64,000 bases of DNA, from NCBI GenBank assembly GCA_958450365.1, contig CAUEEP010000758.1:1324565-1388564 (forward strand), in the 5' to 3' direction. Shown here in pieces: positions 1 to 11,424 of the stretch (its first letter is position 1; every line of letters begins with the position of its first letter). The notes beneath the pieces are model-generated. The model was not told the origin of the DNA, did not search any database, and worked only from the letters and a program-made list of their open reading frames with translations. The translations under genes were made by a program, and so were the position numbers. This DNA is from Mesorhabditis belari. Its lineage: Eukaryota; Nematoda; Chromadorea; Rhabditida; Rhabditidae.

Positions 1-347
1 TGTTAATTAGAGAAAATGGCATGGATCTTACAGAATCTCAACTAGAGCCTTTTGAGCTAGAATTCCATTTAAAAAGTAACCTGAAGGCGCAAGTAGAGTA
101 GTTTTGTGAGCACACCACGACATTTTGGAATATTGATTGGAGTTTCATTGAAAGCGCGAGTCTAAAAAAGTTTGTAAAATAACAATCAAACCATAACACT
201 TTAATATTCTTCAAAGTTCGTCTTAAGTAAGTAGTCTCTGGTTAGAAGATAGAATATCGAAAAACGTGCCTCTTGGATGACAGAAGTTTTATCGAGATTG
301 GCATAGATGTTCCCACCGGCCTCCTCATCCTTCTTGTCGCGTTTCAT
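1..347 (-). CDS. copg-1: Coatomer subunit gamma (gamma-COP), N-terminal part, cut by window edge
   Basis: Two exons read leftwards and the gene continues beyond position 1. Exon 1 (347-270) gives a lysine/aspartate-rich start followed by NIYANLDKTSVIQE. Exon 2 (161-81) gives TRAFNETPINIPKC and LTKLLYL. The conserved gamma-COP N-terminus has the same order (an acidic-basic start, then LxKTxVLQE, FNETPIN and LTKILYL). Gamma-COP belongs to the COPI coat that forms vesicles for Golgi-to-ER retrieval. The ATG at 347 lies three bases after an isolated acceptor (TTTTTACAG), so it is probably a trans-spliced start. The frame only closes if intron 1 uses a GC donor (AG|GCACGT at 269) instead of GT. 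The intron after 81 has a normal GT donor; the in-window sequence beyond it matches no gamma-COP exon, so the next exon lies outside. Confidence 0.85.
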
Positions 348-2255
348 TTCTGTAAAAAGGGAAAATAAATGAAATTGATAGCAAGATCAAGAAATTGAAA
401 GAGCCAGATTGGCAATTAATTCGAAAAGGACACAAATTGGCAAATTTGACTTTTCAATAAATTTAAGTTTAAGATAAATGAAACGTAGTATAGTTTTCGT
501 GCGAGGTGGTTAAAGGACCTTTTTCTGACACGTTTCTGTCTACAGCCCAGTACAATTTGCTCGTCATGAGGAAAAAGGTATACGGTGGAAAGAGCGCAAA
601 AGTCGTGAAAGAAATGTCGCAGTATGGAAGCTCTGCTCATTTCATACAAGGATTGCTTTCAAAAAACAAACATTCGTTATAATAGGTACATGTAATCGAA
701 TATAAAAGAATATTAATACATTCTGACAGTGGCACCAGTTGGTGGGTCACAAATCTAAAAAAGTAGCGATTGCATGAGAAAAATCAGACGTCATTATCGT
801 AAATAACTTATATCCGTGAGTCGGTTGAGGTCCGGCCGTATTACCACTTTGCACACTAAATATAACAGCCTTTCGAGAAAATATTAAACCACCAACCAAG
901 CAACCATTTGACCACGAGTACCGCCATGAAGATTGAAGACGTATTCGAAGCTGGCCAATTGTGATTTCCTGATTCCGAATCTAAAAGAATTTTTAAAATA
1001 CAGCTTTTTTTGAAAATCGCAATTTATTGGAAAAAAATCGTCATTTTCTATAGAAATGGCTAAAATGACCTCTCTTCGAAAGCCGAATTCTCGATGCCAC
1101 AAGCAAAGTACTTAATTCTAAATAGTAACTTTTGTCAATAAGACTCTTGCGCTTCTTTTGAAAACAAAAACGTTAAAATTGGTCAACCCTGAAAAAACTA
1201 GTAGCATTTTGAATAAAAAACAATGTTTTTCAACTTTCTGGAATTTTTTTTCGTTTTTTTTTTGTACGGAAACCTAGGCTGAAACGATGTTTTTTGAAAT
1301 CCTTGAAAATTACCCTAGAAAACGCGAAACTCGTTAGCAAAATTTTAAAAAAAATCTGCCGCGCACCGGAGTTGAACTTTCGACCCTCGACCCTTTTTAG
1401 ATCTCTGAAAGCGATGATGAAAGCGCAAGAGTCTTATTGACAAAAGTTACTATTTAGAATTAAGTACACTGGTTTTTGGAATAAATTGTCCAACCTCAAA
1501 CTTGGTGGACAATACATCATATCTGAAAAGCTTATGAGAAAAATGATATTATGTTTATAGCAAGTAAAAACTCGCAGAGTTTGGCGGGCAAACATAAGTT
1601 ACTATTTAGAATTAAGTAATTTGCTTGCGGCATCGAGAATTCGGCTTTCGAAGAGAGATCATTTTAGCCGTTTCCATAGAAAATGACGATTTTTTTCCAA
1701 TAAATTGCAATTTTCAAAAAAATCTGTAAGACGGATTTAAAAAATTCTTTTAGATTCGGAATCATCATAATTTTTTTTTTGTATTGAATGCATATAGGCA
1801 TGTGCAAATCTGTCGGCGATTACATTTTCGCGCGGATGTGCAGCATCCTCCTTTAAGCCGTTTTACTCCTTTTTGTAGCAATTATTCTTTTGCCGTCTAA
1901 TCTTGAATCATCTTCGGGGTAACATTGAACTGTCGAGCAGCCGCTTCCTTTGATTTCTCCTTTGAAAAACGAACAGCTTCGAGTTTGAATGAGGATGAGT
2001 AGGCCTTTTGTTTGACTTTTGCTCTCAGAACTGTTGCATTCGACATCACTGTAGATTTTCCGTGTTTACCGTAACCTTTTTAAGATACTTTGTGCTTGAA
2101 CTTACAGAAAGTTTATTGAAATTTTGAAAAAAAGGAAAAGATGAAGCAATTTTAAAACTATTAACCACAAAAAAAAGTGAGCAAAAGCACGTGAAAGTGA
2201 AATCGATTTGTTGTGTGTGGATGGATGTTCTCGTGGATGTCAATAGGAGAGATTC
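348..2255. other. Intergenic region between gamma-COP and innexin
   Basis: About 1.9 kb with no supported gene. Its middle is occupied by a foldback repeat (970-1763), annotated separately. The rest is AT-rich spacer, presumably including the gamma-COP promoter and the innexin 3' UTR. Short open frames here have no recognisable domain and lie on repeat sequence. Confidence 0.6.
970..1763. repeat. Foldback element with long inverted arms
   Basis: The left arm (about 970-1157) reappears as reverse complement in the right arm. Blocks starting GATTCCGAATCTAAAAGAAT and CGAAAGCCGAATTCTCGATG at the left are mirrored near 1763-1740 and 1657-1630. The right arm is interrupted: a stretch matching the inner left arm lies at about 1424-1467, then the matching sequence resumes near 1597. 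This suggests a nested rearrangement. The centre (about 1360-1400) carries a tRNA-like B-box word when read on the minus strand. No transposase is visible, so this is a non-autonomous DNA element or MITE. Confidence 0.75.
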
Positions 2256-5200
2256 TCACACCATATCCCCAATTTTTTTCTCGGCACTGACTGGGAAGAG
2301 CTGATATCTTGGATTGTCCGGAAAATCTCTCTTCTCGTCCTTTGTCTCATTCTTCCTTTTTCTGGGCACCTCCTAAAAGTGGGTTTTATTTGGTAAAGTT
2401 TGGCGGCACTTGGGAATCTTACAGTACTTTCTCTCGACTAGTCTATTTTATCTAAACCGTGTCTCTTTCGGGGAACTACCGTAATCTAGTCTGATTTTGT
2501 GACTAGATTACGGTAGTTACCAGGGAATGGGACAAATGTGGGGGGTGGGACAAAGGTGCACCTTTTTTTTGCGCACCCGACCAAAAGCGCACCTTTTTTT
2601 TCGCTGGAAAAGGCCTTAGAAAAGGCCGTAGAGCTTTAAAAAGGTTTCCACATAGGGGAATCATATGTGCGTAGATTCCGAATTTCGACAAATTAGAACT
2701 CGCTGACACGTCAAATTTGGGCTAAGAGGCAAAGACTGCGGAAAAGCGTTAAGTTGCGTAGTTTTTGCCTTTTAGCCCAAATTTGACGTGTCAGCGAGGT
2801 CTGATTTGTCGAAATTCGGAATCTACGCATACGATTCCCGTCTATGAAAACATTTTTGAAGCTCTACGACCTTTCCTAAGGCCTTTTCCAGCCTTTCCCA
2901 CCCCCAAATGTGCCCTTTCTCAGATATCAAAAGATACAAAGTGATAATTTGGATTATAACAACTAGAGACAAGGTTACGGTACTTATTTAGACAAAGATT
3001 TAGCCGAAAGGACTTTAGTCTTGATTTATTTCTTCAGTACCAGTAATCAGTTCTCAGTTACAGTAATTCTGCACGCTAGAATTCTAGCAAAGTTTTCTTT
3101 TTGGAAGATTTCATCTCGATATTCTTTTTTGCTTTTCAACTTACATCGATCATCTTGTTGAAGAGAGCGCGATTGAGAAGAGTGCAAAGACGGCGATCAC
3201 TGTGAGCCTCAATCAAACGAATGGCCAAGACGCCCTCTGTAATTGATTCCAGCTAAGTAATTTGTTAAAAAGACACAAAGCTATCGTATTCCCGGGTGTC
3301 TTTGTAAGTACGATAGTTCTAAGCTTTTGTCTTTCCCCTCACCTCTTCCCAAATATTTGCAGTAGTCATCGATGTTTTCATCAGTGAAGAGCACTCTTGG
3401 ATCTTGCTCGGCAGCTTTTTTCTCAACTTGTTTTCCATTCGGGATCTTCTTCTCCTCCATGTCCCTATCTTCATCATCATCAAGAGTCACCGTCATCTTC
3501 TGTGGGTCTGAATCCTCCAACATTCTGTAAATTTTGATTGCAAGGTACTGTTTCAAATGGACCACTATTGCACTGGTTCACTCTATGAATGGATATGTGC
3601 TTGAGTTACAGTATGAACTGTAACTCACATACATACTTATCTATATTTTATAACTATAGTCTAAACAATTCGAGTATTTCTATCTCTTACCCCCTGAGGT
3701 AGTTGGTGGTTGTGGCCGGGGTGAAATGATTGAAAACGGTCAAGAAAAGGTTGGCAGCGGTGGCGACAAAGAGGATCACGTAGAGACTCCTGAAAAGGAA
3801 AAGCAGGAGTTGGAGCACAAGTTGAGTTACTGTACTTAAGTATTCTTTCAAACTGACCACAAGAAGAGATAGACTTTCTCGTTGAACATGTTGATCATCA
3901 ATACACACTGCACCGAGTACGGACGGATGTTTCCAAGGTCGCGGATCTGAAGAGGAAAGGGATTGGATAGATTGGATATGTTTCAATCTTCAATTAGCTT
4001 GAATGTAATTGAGGGATACGGTAGAAAAGGTATCAGTATACTCAATGTTAAATCTCTCTTACAATTAGCAAAACCTTGAGTCCTGTAATTTGAAAAACTA
4101 TCATGAACTTTCTTTTAGATTTTCTTTTTTTTTCTACTTAATTCTCAACCCATTTTTCAATCATTTTTTCTAAGGGCTGGTTAAAGCTGGAAATATGTGT
4201 TATGTCTCAAAAAAATCACCTATCCTCTCTACTTTAATTTGATACCTAAGCGCACAGAAACAAACGTACTAGTGAAAAGTTATGAGCGTTTGTTTGAGAG
4301 TAAACTTAGACTACGTGACTACTTACTGGCTACATGAAAAAACTTACTGACTACTACTGACTACATGACTCTTCTATAGGAAGCCGTTCTTGGAGTTCTT
4401 GGATTGGAGTTTTTACGGTAGTACTTTTAAGAGCTCACTCGGAAATCACAGAAAGTGACTCGCGGGAAGAATCCTTGATAGGTCCAATCCTTTCCTTCAT
4501 ACATCCCGAAGAGAGACTGAAAAATGAATGAAATTTGAGGGATTGATTGTTAGAAAGGGATAATGTCAATGTCTGTCAATGTCAATGTCTTTTCACTCAC
4601 CCAAACAGCCCACAAAGTGTCGTGTCCTAAGAAGACATTCATCTGGTAGATTTGGACGATGAGATTCAAGCAGAACACAACTTTCAAGATCAAGTAGGCG
4701 GTGACGGCACTGAAAAAGGGAAACATTTACAAAGCACAGTTTAGAAAAAAGGATTACCGTAGTTTAGATACTAGGTGTGGCTAAATTCATTTAATTTAAA
4801 GCTATCAGACTAGTATTACTTGACTCAGTTACCTTTTCCCATCTGATTCTGAAATTTTCATGCCAACTTTAAAATAGCTACTGTATTAGGCTTTCTTATG
4901 CTGTAGCTTATGTAAGTCGAATCAATGCAAAATAGAAAACGAAGAATACCGCAAACTTTGTCTATAGTGATCGTAATTTGAATCAAAATCAAAAAATGAA
5001 CCCACTCGAGTGTCCTGTTCTTGACACTTTTCGCTTGAAGTTGTTTGTGGTATTCGTTGGCAAGAGCCTTCACCTGAAATGATTGTTTTAGATAAAAATA
5101 TCTAGAGTATTGTAAGTTAATTCTATTTTCGAATAATCGATTCCCTTACGTGCTGATCTCGATCCTTCAATTTCGCATTTTTCAACTCGATCGACTCCTC

Positions 5201-6580
5201 CACCCATTTCTGTACATCCAATCCAGCTAAAAAGTGAAATGATAAAAATCAAATAAACTACAGTACATTATGATGATATAGAAGAAACCTTTCTTGCGGA
5301 GAAGGCGTTGATAGCAGACGAATGGAAGATAGAATCCAAGAGCGGAAAGGATCAAGAAGATTGGAACCCATTGATAGTAGCCGGCCGAGTTCTGCAAATA
5401 TAGAATCAAAAAAAGACTCGAATACGGTATTGAGAACGAATTTCGAATACTGAACGAATACGAATTTCGAATATGTAGTACTTTAAATTCAGTCTTAAAG
5501 TACTACATATAAGATTGACTGTGATTGACTGCAGTAACTTAACCGATAAGCAAATCTAAGGACGAGTACTGTAGCTAACGAGTAGTATATCTGCCGTACT
5601 CTGAGTACAGTCTCTACCATATCATAACGTAAATCTTTTATCTCCATTTCAACCCAACCTCCCTCTTGTGCTCGGGACTGATCTTTGTGCGGTCATCAAC
5701 TGGTGCATAGTATGTCTCATGAATGAAACAATAGTCCTCCGCATATTGATTCCACGATGAAGCGAACTCTTTCGGCAACCAACATTGGATTGGACTGCCC
5801 ACCCATCTGAGAGAGGAATTCGATTGATACTTGATGAATAGTGCGAAATAGGAAATACCCCAATTATCTCTACCTACAGTAAGCTTAGCCCCTACTTTAA
5901 TCGTTATCTATTTTGTTTGTTGTCTTCTCTATTTTAGAAAGATATCATAATCCGTTGATCAGTCAAATTTTGGTATTATTCGATCAAAATTGGGCAGAGT
6001 TTAAGTACAGTAGTTTTCTAAAGTAGGTACCTTTTAGGAAACTATCGTAACCAAGAGTACTGCAGTAAAGAGTTGTCTAATATTCTATAAGTATTGTTTT
6101 CTTTTAGATATTTCTCAAAAAAAACTCACTGCTTTGCGGATATCATGAAACAAAAAAGGCTGATGATCGCGGGAACAATCGAGGAATTGATCTTGTCGAT
6201 CAAGTCACCTGAAAAGAATCTCTGAAATAGCCAAAATTTACACTGAAGTGTCTACAATTCTTAAAAGATCTTTCAACTATATATTCTCTCTAATAGTAGT
6301 GCACCCCGGCGAGCCGAGTTGGTCACTATTTTACGGTTTCCAAGCTTTCGCAGAAGCTCAACACTCAAATCCCCCACAAGATCTCATCGTCAGCTACATT
6401 TTCCGACCCCCACATCGATAGGTTCTGATAAGCGGTTCACGAGATTTCGAGCAATTTAGGCGACGCTCAGGGTGCACTACTATTAGAGAAAATACGGTAT
6501 CTTGATATATTTCACTCACCAACAGGAGCGGCTTTCCTCAATTTGAGGAAGTCCTGGACCAAACCCCACGTGATCAGCAT
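2256..6580 (-). CDS. Innexin (gap-junction channel protein), about 433 aa, 13 exons
   Basis: Innexins form invertebrate gap junctions and hemichannels as four-pass plasma-membrane proteins. Exons (right to left): 6580-6520, 6208-6130, 5806-5659, 5391-5289, 5226-5150, 5073-5006, 4709-4601, 4516-4439, 3946-3858, 3789-3691, 3524-3343, 3236-3145, 2372-2256. All junction phases close, giving 1302 nt. Visible signatures are [14 protein letters not shown] with two extracellular cysteines, the YYQWVP innexin motif opening TM2, [10 protein letters not shown] in the second extracellular loop, and the last membrane segment [18 protein letters not shown]. The cytoplasmic tail contains [17 protein letters not shown] and [12 protein letters not shown] and ends in a short lysine-rich exon. 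I cannot say which innexin paralogue it is. Intron 1 holds a MITE and the last intron a palindromic element. The last exon is the least certain. Confidence 0.93.
2541..2905. mobile_element. Palindromic non-autonomous DNA element, copy 1
   Basis: The sequence is almost its own reverse complement about a centre near 2725. Outer ends are GGGGGTGGGACAAA and TTTCCCACCCCC; inner blocks include GTAGATTCCGAATTTCGACA and CTGACACGTCAAATTTGGGC. It is flanked by a direct repeat AAATGTG (2534-2540 and 2906-2912), read as the target-site duplication. It lies in the last intron of the innexin gene. Related copies are at 9768-10174, 52279-52590 and 61417-61825. Open frames inside it are by-products of the repeat. 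Confidence 0.85.
5471..5510. repeat. Perfect 16-bp hairpin
   Basis: Arms ATATGTAGTACTTTAA and TTAAAGTACTACATAT are exact reverse complements around an 8-base loop. It lies in innexin intron 3. It could be a MITE remnant or a small structured RNA; nothing else supports a function. Confidence 0.6.
6287..6489. mobile_element. MITE with perfect 20-bp terminal inverted repeats
   Basis: The left end TCTCTAATAGTAGTGCACCC (6287-6306) is matched exactly, inverted, at the right end (6470-6489). The 203-bp element sits in intron 1 of the innexin gene (intron 311 bp; about 108 bp without it). The inner sequence is unlike its surroundings in composition and contains no open frame. The AATAGTA word in its TIR recalls the TIRs at 8747 and 62748, which may indicate a related family. 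Confidence 0.8.
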
Positions 6581-8029
6581 CGATAATAATCGATTGAAAA
6601 AAAAGGTGTACCCTAAAGGGATTTCGACGTAAGGATTTTGTTTTTATATTTGAAAAAAAGCTTTGAAGAAACACTCAAACTATAATAAGTTGAATTTGAA
6701 AGAAATTGGGTTTACTGTAAAGGAAAATAGAAAGAAGAAAATCTTTCAGAAAAGAAGAAAAAATCTTTCAAAAGAAAATACAGCCAAATCGTGTTCGATT
6801 TCTAAATTGTGCTTTTTTTGAAAACTACCATAACCAGTTTAGTTTTGTAAGAGCTTACAAAGAAAATTAAAAGATAGAAAAAATAACTAGATTGGATAAA
6901 AATAGAGATGAGAAAGATGAGAATAGAAAAATTTGGTGAGAGATTAGATGAGAAATTGGTGAGAAAAAAACCTTTAATCCGGAACCTCCGTAATTTTAAT
7001 TGCCTTTTTTGCCTTTTTTTTGATTATCCCTCACTATTTACAGTAATTCTACAGTAATCAATTTAATTGAATTTTAGATTAAAACCAAAGCACAACGTAA
7101 GCATACAAAGCACACAATCAGCATAAACAAGACAAGAGCAAGGGGTTACTGTAGTTGTGAAATGGGAAAAGGGAAAAGAGAAATCTAAATGAGAGAATGA
7201 GCAAATGACTGAATGTGATCGTCTGGGGATGTCTGGGGGAAGGGGCGGGTCTGTAGGGGGTAGTACAGGGCTGGAGGGAGCTTCTCATCCACTTGTTATC
7301 ATCGCCCCGATCACTGTCCCTGTCAGTCCCTTTCCCCCCTCCCCACTCTCCATTTCATTTATCCATTTGCAATCTCTTTTTCCCCAGTGAGACCCGGTGC
7401 ACTTTGACACTGAATCAGATTCCACGGAAAAATAAAGAAAACACGATTCGTCTGAGCATCTTTTGCAAGGGAGATTTTCGTAGTATATCCCTTGCAAAAG
7501 ATCTTCTGTACTAAAGACTGTACAGTACTCCTCCGGTAAAGACAGCTTAAGCTGATACAGTACTTAGATACACTTGCTGTCCATCTACAGATTGCACAGT
7601 ATCCCTTGTTATATGAAGTTACAGTATTTGAGATAAACTTGAACTTGACTTGGACCACTTCTCCCCCACAAACACTAGATAAAGTTAGAGGCAAGATTAC
7701 GATTACGATGAAGGGGATACGGTTTAGAAAGCGAATTCCACTAAAGATCAGTGTTGGAATTGATTAAAACCAGTAAAAGTCTGAAATGTTTATTTTTTTT
7801 ATTTATCAAGCCTTTCATTTTGTAAACATTTGTCCTTTTCCCTTCGTTTTCTTTTCCCTAATTTAAAAAAGTGTTCTCGAATTTTGAATCGGAAGAGAAA
7901 TTATCCACTCTTTGATCTGATATGAATGTTAGGGGAAATGGGAAGAATAAAACATTTGAGGGAAAATAAAGAAAGATCAGAGAAAACATTTGAGGAATTT
8001 TGTGGTAATGGACAGGAAATCGAATGGGG
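6581..8029. other. Intergenic region upstream of innexin
   Basis: About 1.45 kb upstream of the innexin start. It includes AT-rich tracts, several copies of words such as TTACTGTAG and CTACAGTA, and a 15-bp perfect hairpin at 7458-7502. No coding gene is supported. Short overlapping frames at 7205-7694 on both strands show no family resemblance. Confidence 0.5.
7458..7502. repeat. 15-bp perfect inverted repeat, miRNA-sized hairpin
   Basis: Arms ATCTTTTGCAAGGGA and TCCCTTGCAAAAGAT pair perfectly around a 15-base loop. The size is compatible with a short structured transcript, but flanking complementarity does not continue, so a microRNA precursor is not established. Confidence 0.4.
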
Positions 8030-8357
8030 GAAAGATGTGGAAGGATGGGGAAGATGTGGAAGGACGGGGAAGAGGTGGAAGGATGGGGAAGAGGTGGAAG
8101 GATGGGGAAGATGGGGAAGGATGGGGAAGAGGTGGAAGGATGGGGAAGAGGTGGAAGGATGGGGAAGATGGGGGAAGGATGGGGAAGAGGTGGAAGGATG
8201 GGGAAGATGGGGAAGGATGGGGAAGAGGTGGAAGGATGGGGAAGATGGGGAAGGATGGGGAAGATGGGGAAGGATGGGGAAGAGGTGGAAGGATGGGGAA
8301 GAGGTGGAAGGATGGGGAAGATGGGGAAGGATGGGGAAGATGTGGAAGGAGAGGTCC
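8030..8357. repeat. G/A-rich minisatellite
   Basis: A tandem array built from units such as GGAAGATGGGGAAGGATG and GGAAGAGGTGGAAGGATG, with an 18-bp sub-period and several higher-order variants. One strand is almost purely purine. Because the period is a multiple of three, several reading frames stay open on both strands (WKDGE-type repeats on +, SFPIFPIL-type repeats on -). These frames are by-products of the repeat and not genes. Confidence 0.95.
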
Positions 8358-8746
8358 GAAAGAAAAGCGGTAGCATAGGTTTACTGGATTCAAATTTCAT
8401 CTTCACATTGATCCTCGTCTATTTCGCATACTGTAGTTACAGCAGCAATCTTATCCCAATCTGTAACTGACACTTATTTTTAAACCCAATCTGTCTCATT
8501 TTCTCGACTACCGTAACCTTGTCTCTTGCGTCATTCAATCTATTTGATGTCTTTTGCTATCCTGCTAAACCCTCACAACTAAAATAAATAAACTGAACAA
8601 AGAAGCAAGGCAGGTTTACGGTAGCTTTTGAATGGGGATAAGTTTTAAGAAAACGGGTTATCTACGAGAAATTAGAAAATTGCTGCCAGCTTTCAAAATG
8701 ACCAATTTAAACCCAATCTGTAACTGACACTTATTTTTAAACCCGC

Positions 8747-9016
8747 ATACCGTAAATACTGTAATAGTACCCCACCCCCGTAATGACGGCGCGGAGTGTC
8801 GCGTAGTCTAGCTTTGAACGCGATTTTATTGACACTGGCTTATGCTACAATGCGCGCTTATGTATCAAAAAATAGCTGAAATTTAGGGCTATTTTTTGAC
8901 ACCAAAGATGCATTTTTTTGAAGTACGGGCACTTTGAAAAAATGAAATACTAAAAAACTGTTGCTACTACGCGACTGTACGAGAGGGGTGGGGTACTATT
9001 ACAGTATTTACGGTAT
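8747..9016. mobile_element. MITE with 32-bp perfect TIRs
   Basis: The left terminus begins ATACCGTAAATACTGTAATA and continues GTACCCCACCCC. The right terminus (8985-9016) is its exact inverted copy over 32 bases. The interior has further partial symmetry (CGCGTAGTCTAG against CTACTACGCG). A diverged relative occurs at 62748-63013, sharing the order TIR, TGACGGYSGGAG, CGCGTAGTCTA, GGGCTATTTTTTGA and TIR. No coding capacity. Confidence 0.85.
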
Positions 9017-9544
9017 ACATATTCTATACCCTGCAGTAATCCTACCGTAAGCTTAACGCAATTCCTACAGTAACCAATGAAATAGATCTCTTTAATTAAA
9101 GAAAAAAAATGATAACCTTAACCCGATTGCCGTTGTAAAGCGTGATCTAACTTTCTAAAATTTGAAATTTTCCAATAATTCTTCTATTCAAAATCTTTTT
9201 TTTTTGCATTATCGATGAGCCGACTCAGATAAATTTTGTTGCTTTCACAATTTGCCACTGAAACGTCAAATGTTTACATTTTAAAGATCACCAAAACGCT
9301 CAATAAGGGGCATTTCTTTTCATCAGCCTAAAAAAGAAACGATGCAGCTGTCTCTCTTTCCTTCTATTCATTCAAATTTCTCTATCGAATCTCCTTTGTA
9401 TCAGCAGCTTGAAGAGAAATGAAAGAAGACAAAGTTCGGCGCATTTTTGAGCAATATGTTGTTGCTGAAGAAAATAAACAAATCTCATTTTTGATGGGCC
9501 AAAGTGTTGTCAGTGACAGTTTTCATAGTATGCGGTAAGGCTGA

Positions 9545-9587
9545 GGCTAAGCCTAAGCCTAAGCCTAGCCGAAGCCTAAGCCTAAGG
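9545..9587. repeat. Interstitial telomere-repeat tract (GCCTAA)n
   Basis: The tract reads GGCTAAGCCTAAGCCTAAGC, then a degenerate CTAGCCGAA unit, then GCCTAAGCCTAAGG. The unit GCCTAA is the complement of TTAGGC, the nematode telomere repeat. With about six units in a chromosome-internal setting, it may be a relic of telomere addition, break repair or fusion. It lies between a MITE and the palindromic element. Confidence 0.9.
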
Positions 9588-9767
9588 TTATTGATGGTTA
9601 TTTACAAAAAATTCGTCATCTATGCGCAAAATTACTCCAGAAAAATGTGTTTTCAAGTTGATTTGGTGGGTGGAGAATAGAGCGTGTTCCTCGTGAGTAA
9701 TGCGTTTTTTAAAACACACCACTGGGAAAAAATTACCGTACTTTTAGCAAAAATTATTGCAAAAAAA

Positions 9768-10174
9768 GGGGGTGGGACAAATGCGACCTTTTTTTTGCGC
9801 ACCTGGACATTTGCGCACCTTTTTTTTGCTGGAAAAGGCCTAGGCAAGGCCGTAGAGCTCCGAAAATATTCGAAAATACTACCATATAAGGGAATCGTAT
9901 GCGTAGATTCCGAATTTCGACAAATCAGACCTCGCTGACACGTCAAATTTGGGCTAAAGGGCAAAAAATGCGGAAAAGCGTTAAGTTGCGTAGTTTTTGC
10001 CTTTTAGTCCAAATTTGACGTGTCAGCGAAATCTGATTTGTCGAAATTCGGAATCTACGCATACGATTCCCTTCTATGAAAACTTTTTGAAGCCTACGAC
10101 CTTCCTAAGGCCTTTTCTAGCAAAAAGGTGCGCAAATGTCCAGGGCAAAAAAGGTCGCATTTGTCCCACTCCCC
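9768..10174. mobile_element. Palindromic non-autonomous DNA element, copy 2
   Basis: A second copy of the palindromic family with ends GGGGGTGGGACAAATGCGAC and the inverted counterpart near 10150-10174. It is flanked by runs of seven A (9761-9767 and 10175-10181), compatible with a target duplication. It is intergenic. Frames on both strands starting [11 protein letters not shown] come from the repeat. Confidence 0.85.
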
Positions 10175-10310
10175 AAAAAAATGACGCAAAAATCACGAGT
10201 CCTGCCTTATATAAGACACTTTTTAAAGATACTCAGCCGTTTGTAATGTAAAAAAGGACCAATGTAAAAAATGATTTTTTTTGGAAAACCTGCGCAAAAA
10301 ATTGCTTTTA

Positions 10311-10402
10311 TGGGAGTGGGACAAATGCGACCTTTTTTTTGCGCACCCGGACATTTGCGCACCTTTTTTTCCGCACCTTGCCCATTAGCGCACCTTTTTT
10401 CG
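10311..10402. repeat. Solo end of the palindromic element
   Basis: The sequence GGGAGTGGGACAAATGCGAC followed by the GCGCACC-type blocks of the palindromic family appears once more, without the central palindrome or the opposite end. One GCGCACC unit is extra. It is probably a broken copy next to full copy 2. Confidence 0.7.
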
Positions 10403-10728
10403 CGTTTTAAAAAAGCTCTAAAAAGCTAATATTAGCTTTTTTAACCAATTTCTATTCCAAAAGTTGTTTTTCTAAGTAATTTTAGGGCGTAGAATCGAAA
10501 TTTTGACATATCAGAGCTTGTGGAAGCGAACGGACGGAGTTCTACAAAGAGAAAAATCGACAATTTCCTGTAATTTGACCTAGCCGTTTTGTCTTTCAAA
10601 TTGGTTCCGCTTTTTATATTTTTTCGCGCAGGCGCACTTTTTAGAAAACGCATTACTCGACAATTACTCATGCAAATTTACTCGAGTAATTACTTACTCG
10701 CGAGGAGCACACTCTAGTGGAGAAACTA

Positions 10729-11424
10729 CAGGGTGACCCACAATTATAGCGCCGCGCTTCAGAAGGCCTAGGTTAGCCAAAATTGGGTGAATCGTTCTGA
10801 TTTTTCTGGAGGTAAATCTTAAGTATATCTCCTTAAACGGTGTCCATTATCTAATCGATTCAAGCTTTCAACTTCTTTTATATGGCCTTCCAAAGTTGAG
10901 AGCCGAGTTTTGCTACTTATTTATGGAATTTTGAAAGTTTCATTTTTTGATAAAAAGACTTTAAGATTTTAATGATTTTCAATTAATCATATTTAATTAT
11001 GAAATTAAAAAGCAATAGACTTGGAAAAAATAAGATTTTCTTGTTTTTTAGTGCTTCTCTGAATCGTTAAATCGTTCAAGTAAAAACAGACCATATTAAG
11101 TGAGTTTTGGTGACATTTCTCAAGAATTTTTGCACTTAAACTGCTTAGAGCATGTGAAATTTCGTTCATTAACATAGAAAAATCAATCTCAACAAGATTT
11201 TGACAAGATCGCTCTCAAAAATCCCTTAAATGAGTAGCATGCCGAGCGAAATTCGGCTTTCAACTTTGGAAGGTCATATAAAAAAGTTGAAAGCTTGAAT
11301 CGATTAGATAATGGACACCTTTTAAGGAGATATACTTAAGATTTACCTCCAGAAAAATCAAAATGATTCACCCAATTTTGGCTAATTTACGCTTTCTGAA
11401 GCGCAATAATTGTAGGCCACCCTG
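10729..11424. mobile_element. 696-bp foldback element with TA target duplication
   Basis: The left end CAGGGTGACC and right end GGCCACCCTG are inverted copies flanked by TA on both sides. Arms of about 190 bp pair nearly throughout; for example GGAGGTAAATCTTAAGTATA on the left is mirrored near 11330-11350. The single-copy centre has no open frame. TA duplications and the long arms point to a non-autonomous Tc1/mariner-type foldback element. Confidence 0.85.

Noticed and set aside
7858..8470. Several 120-180 codon frames on both strands
   Set aside because: All lie on the GGAAGATGGGGAAGGATG minisatellite, whose period is a multiple of three; the frames stay open for that reason only.
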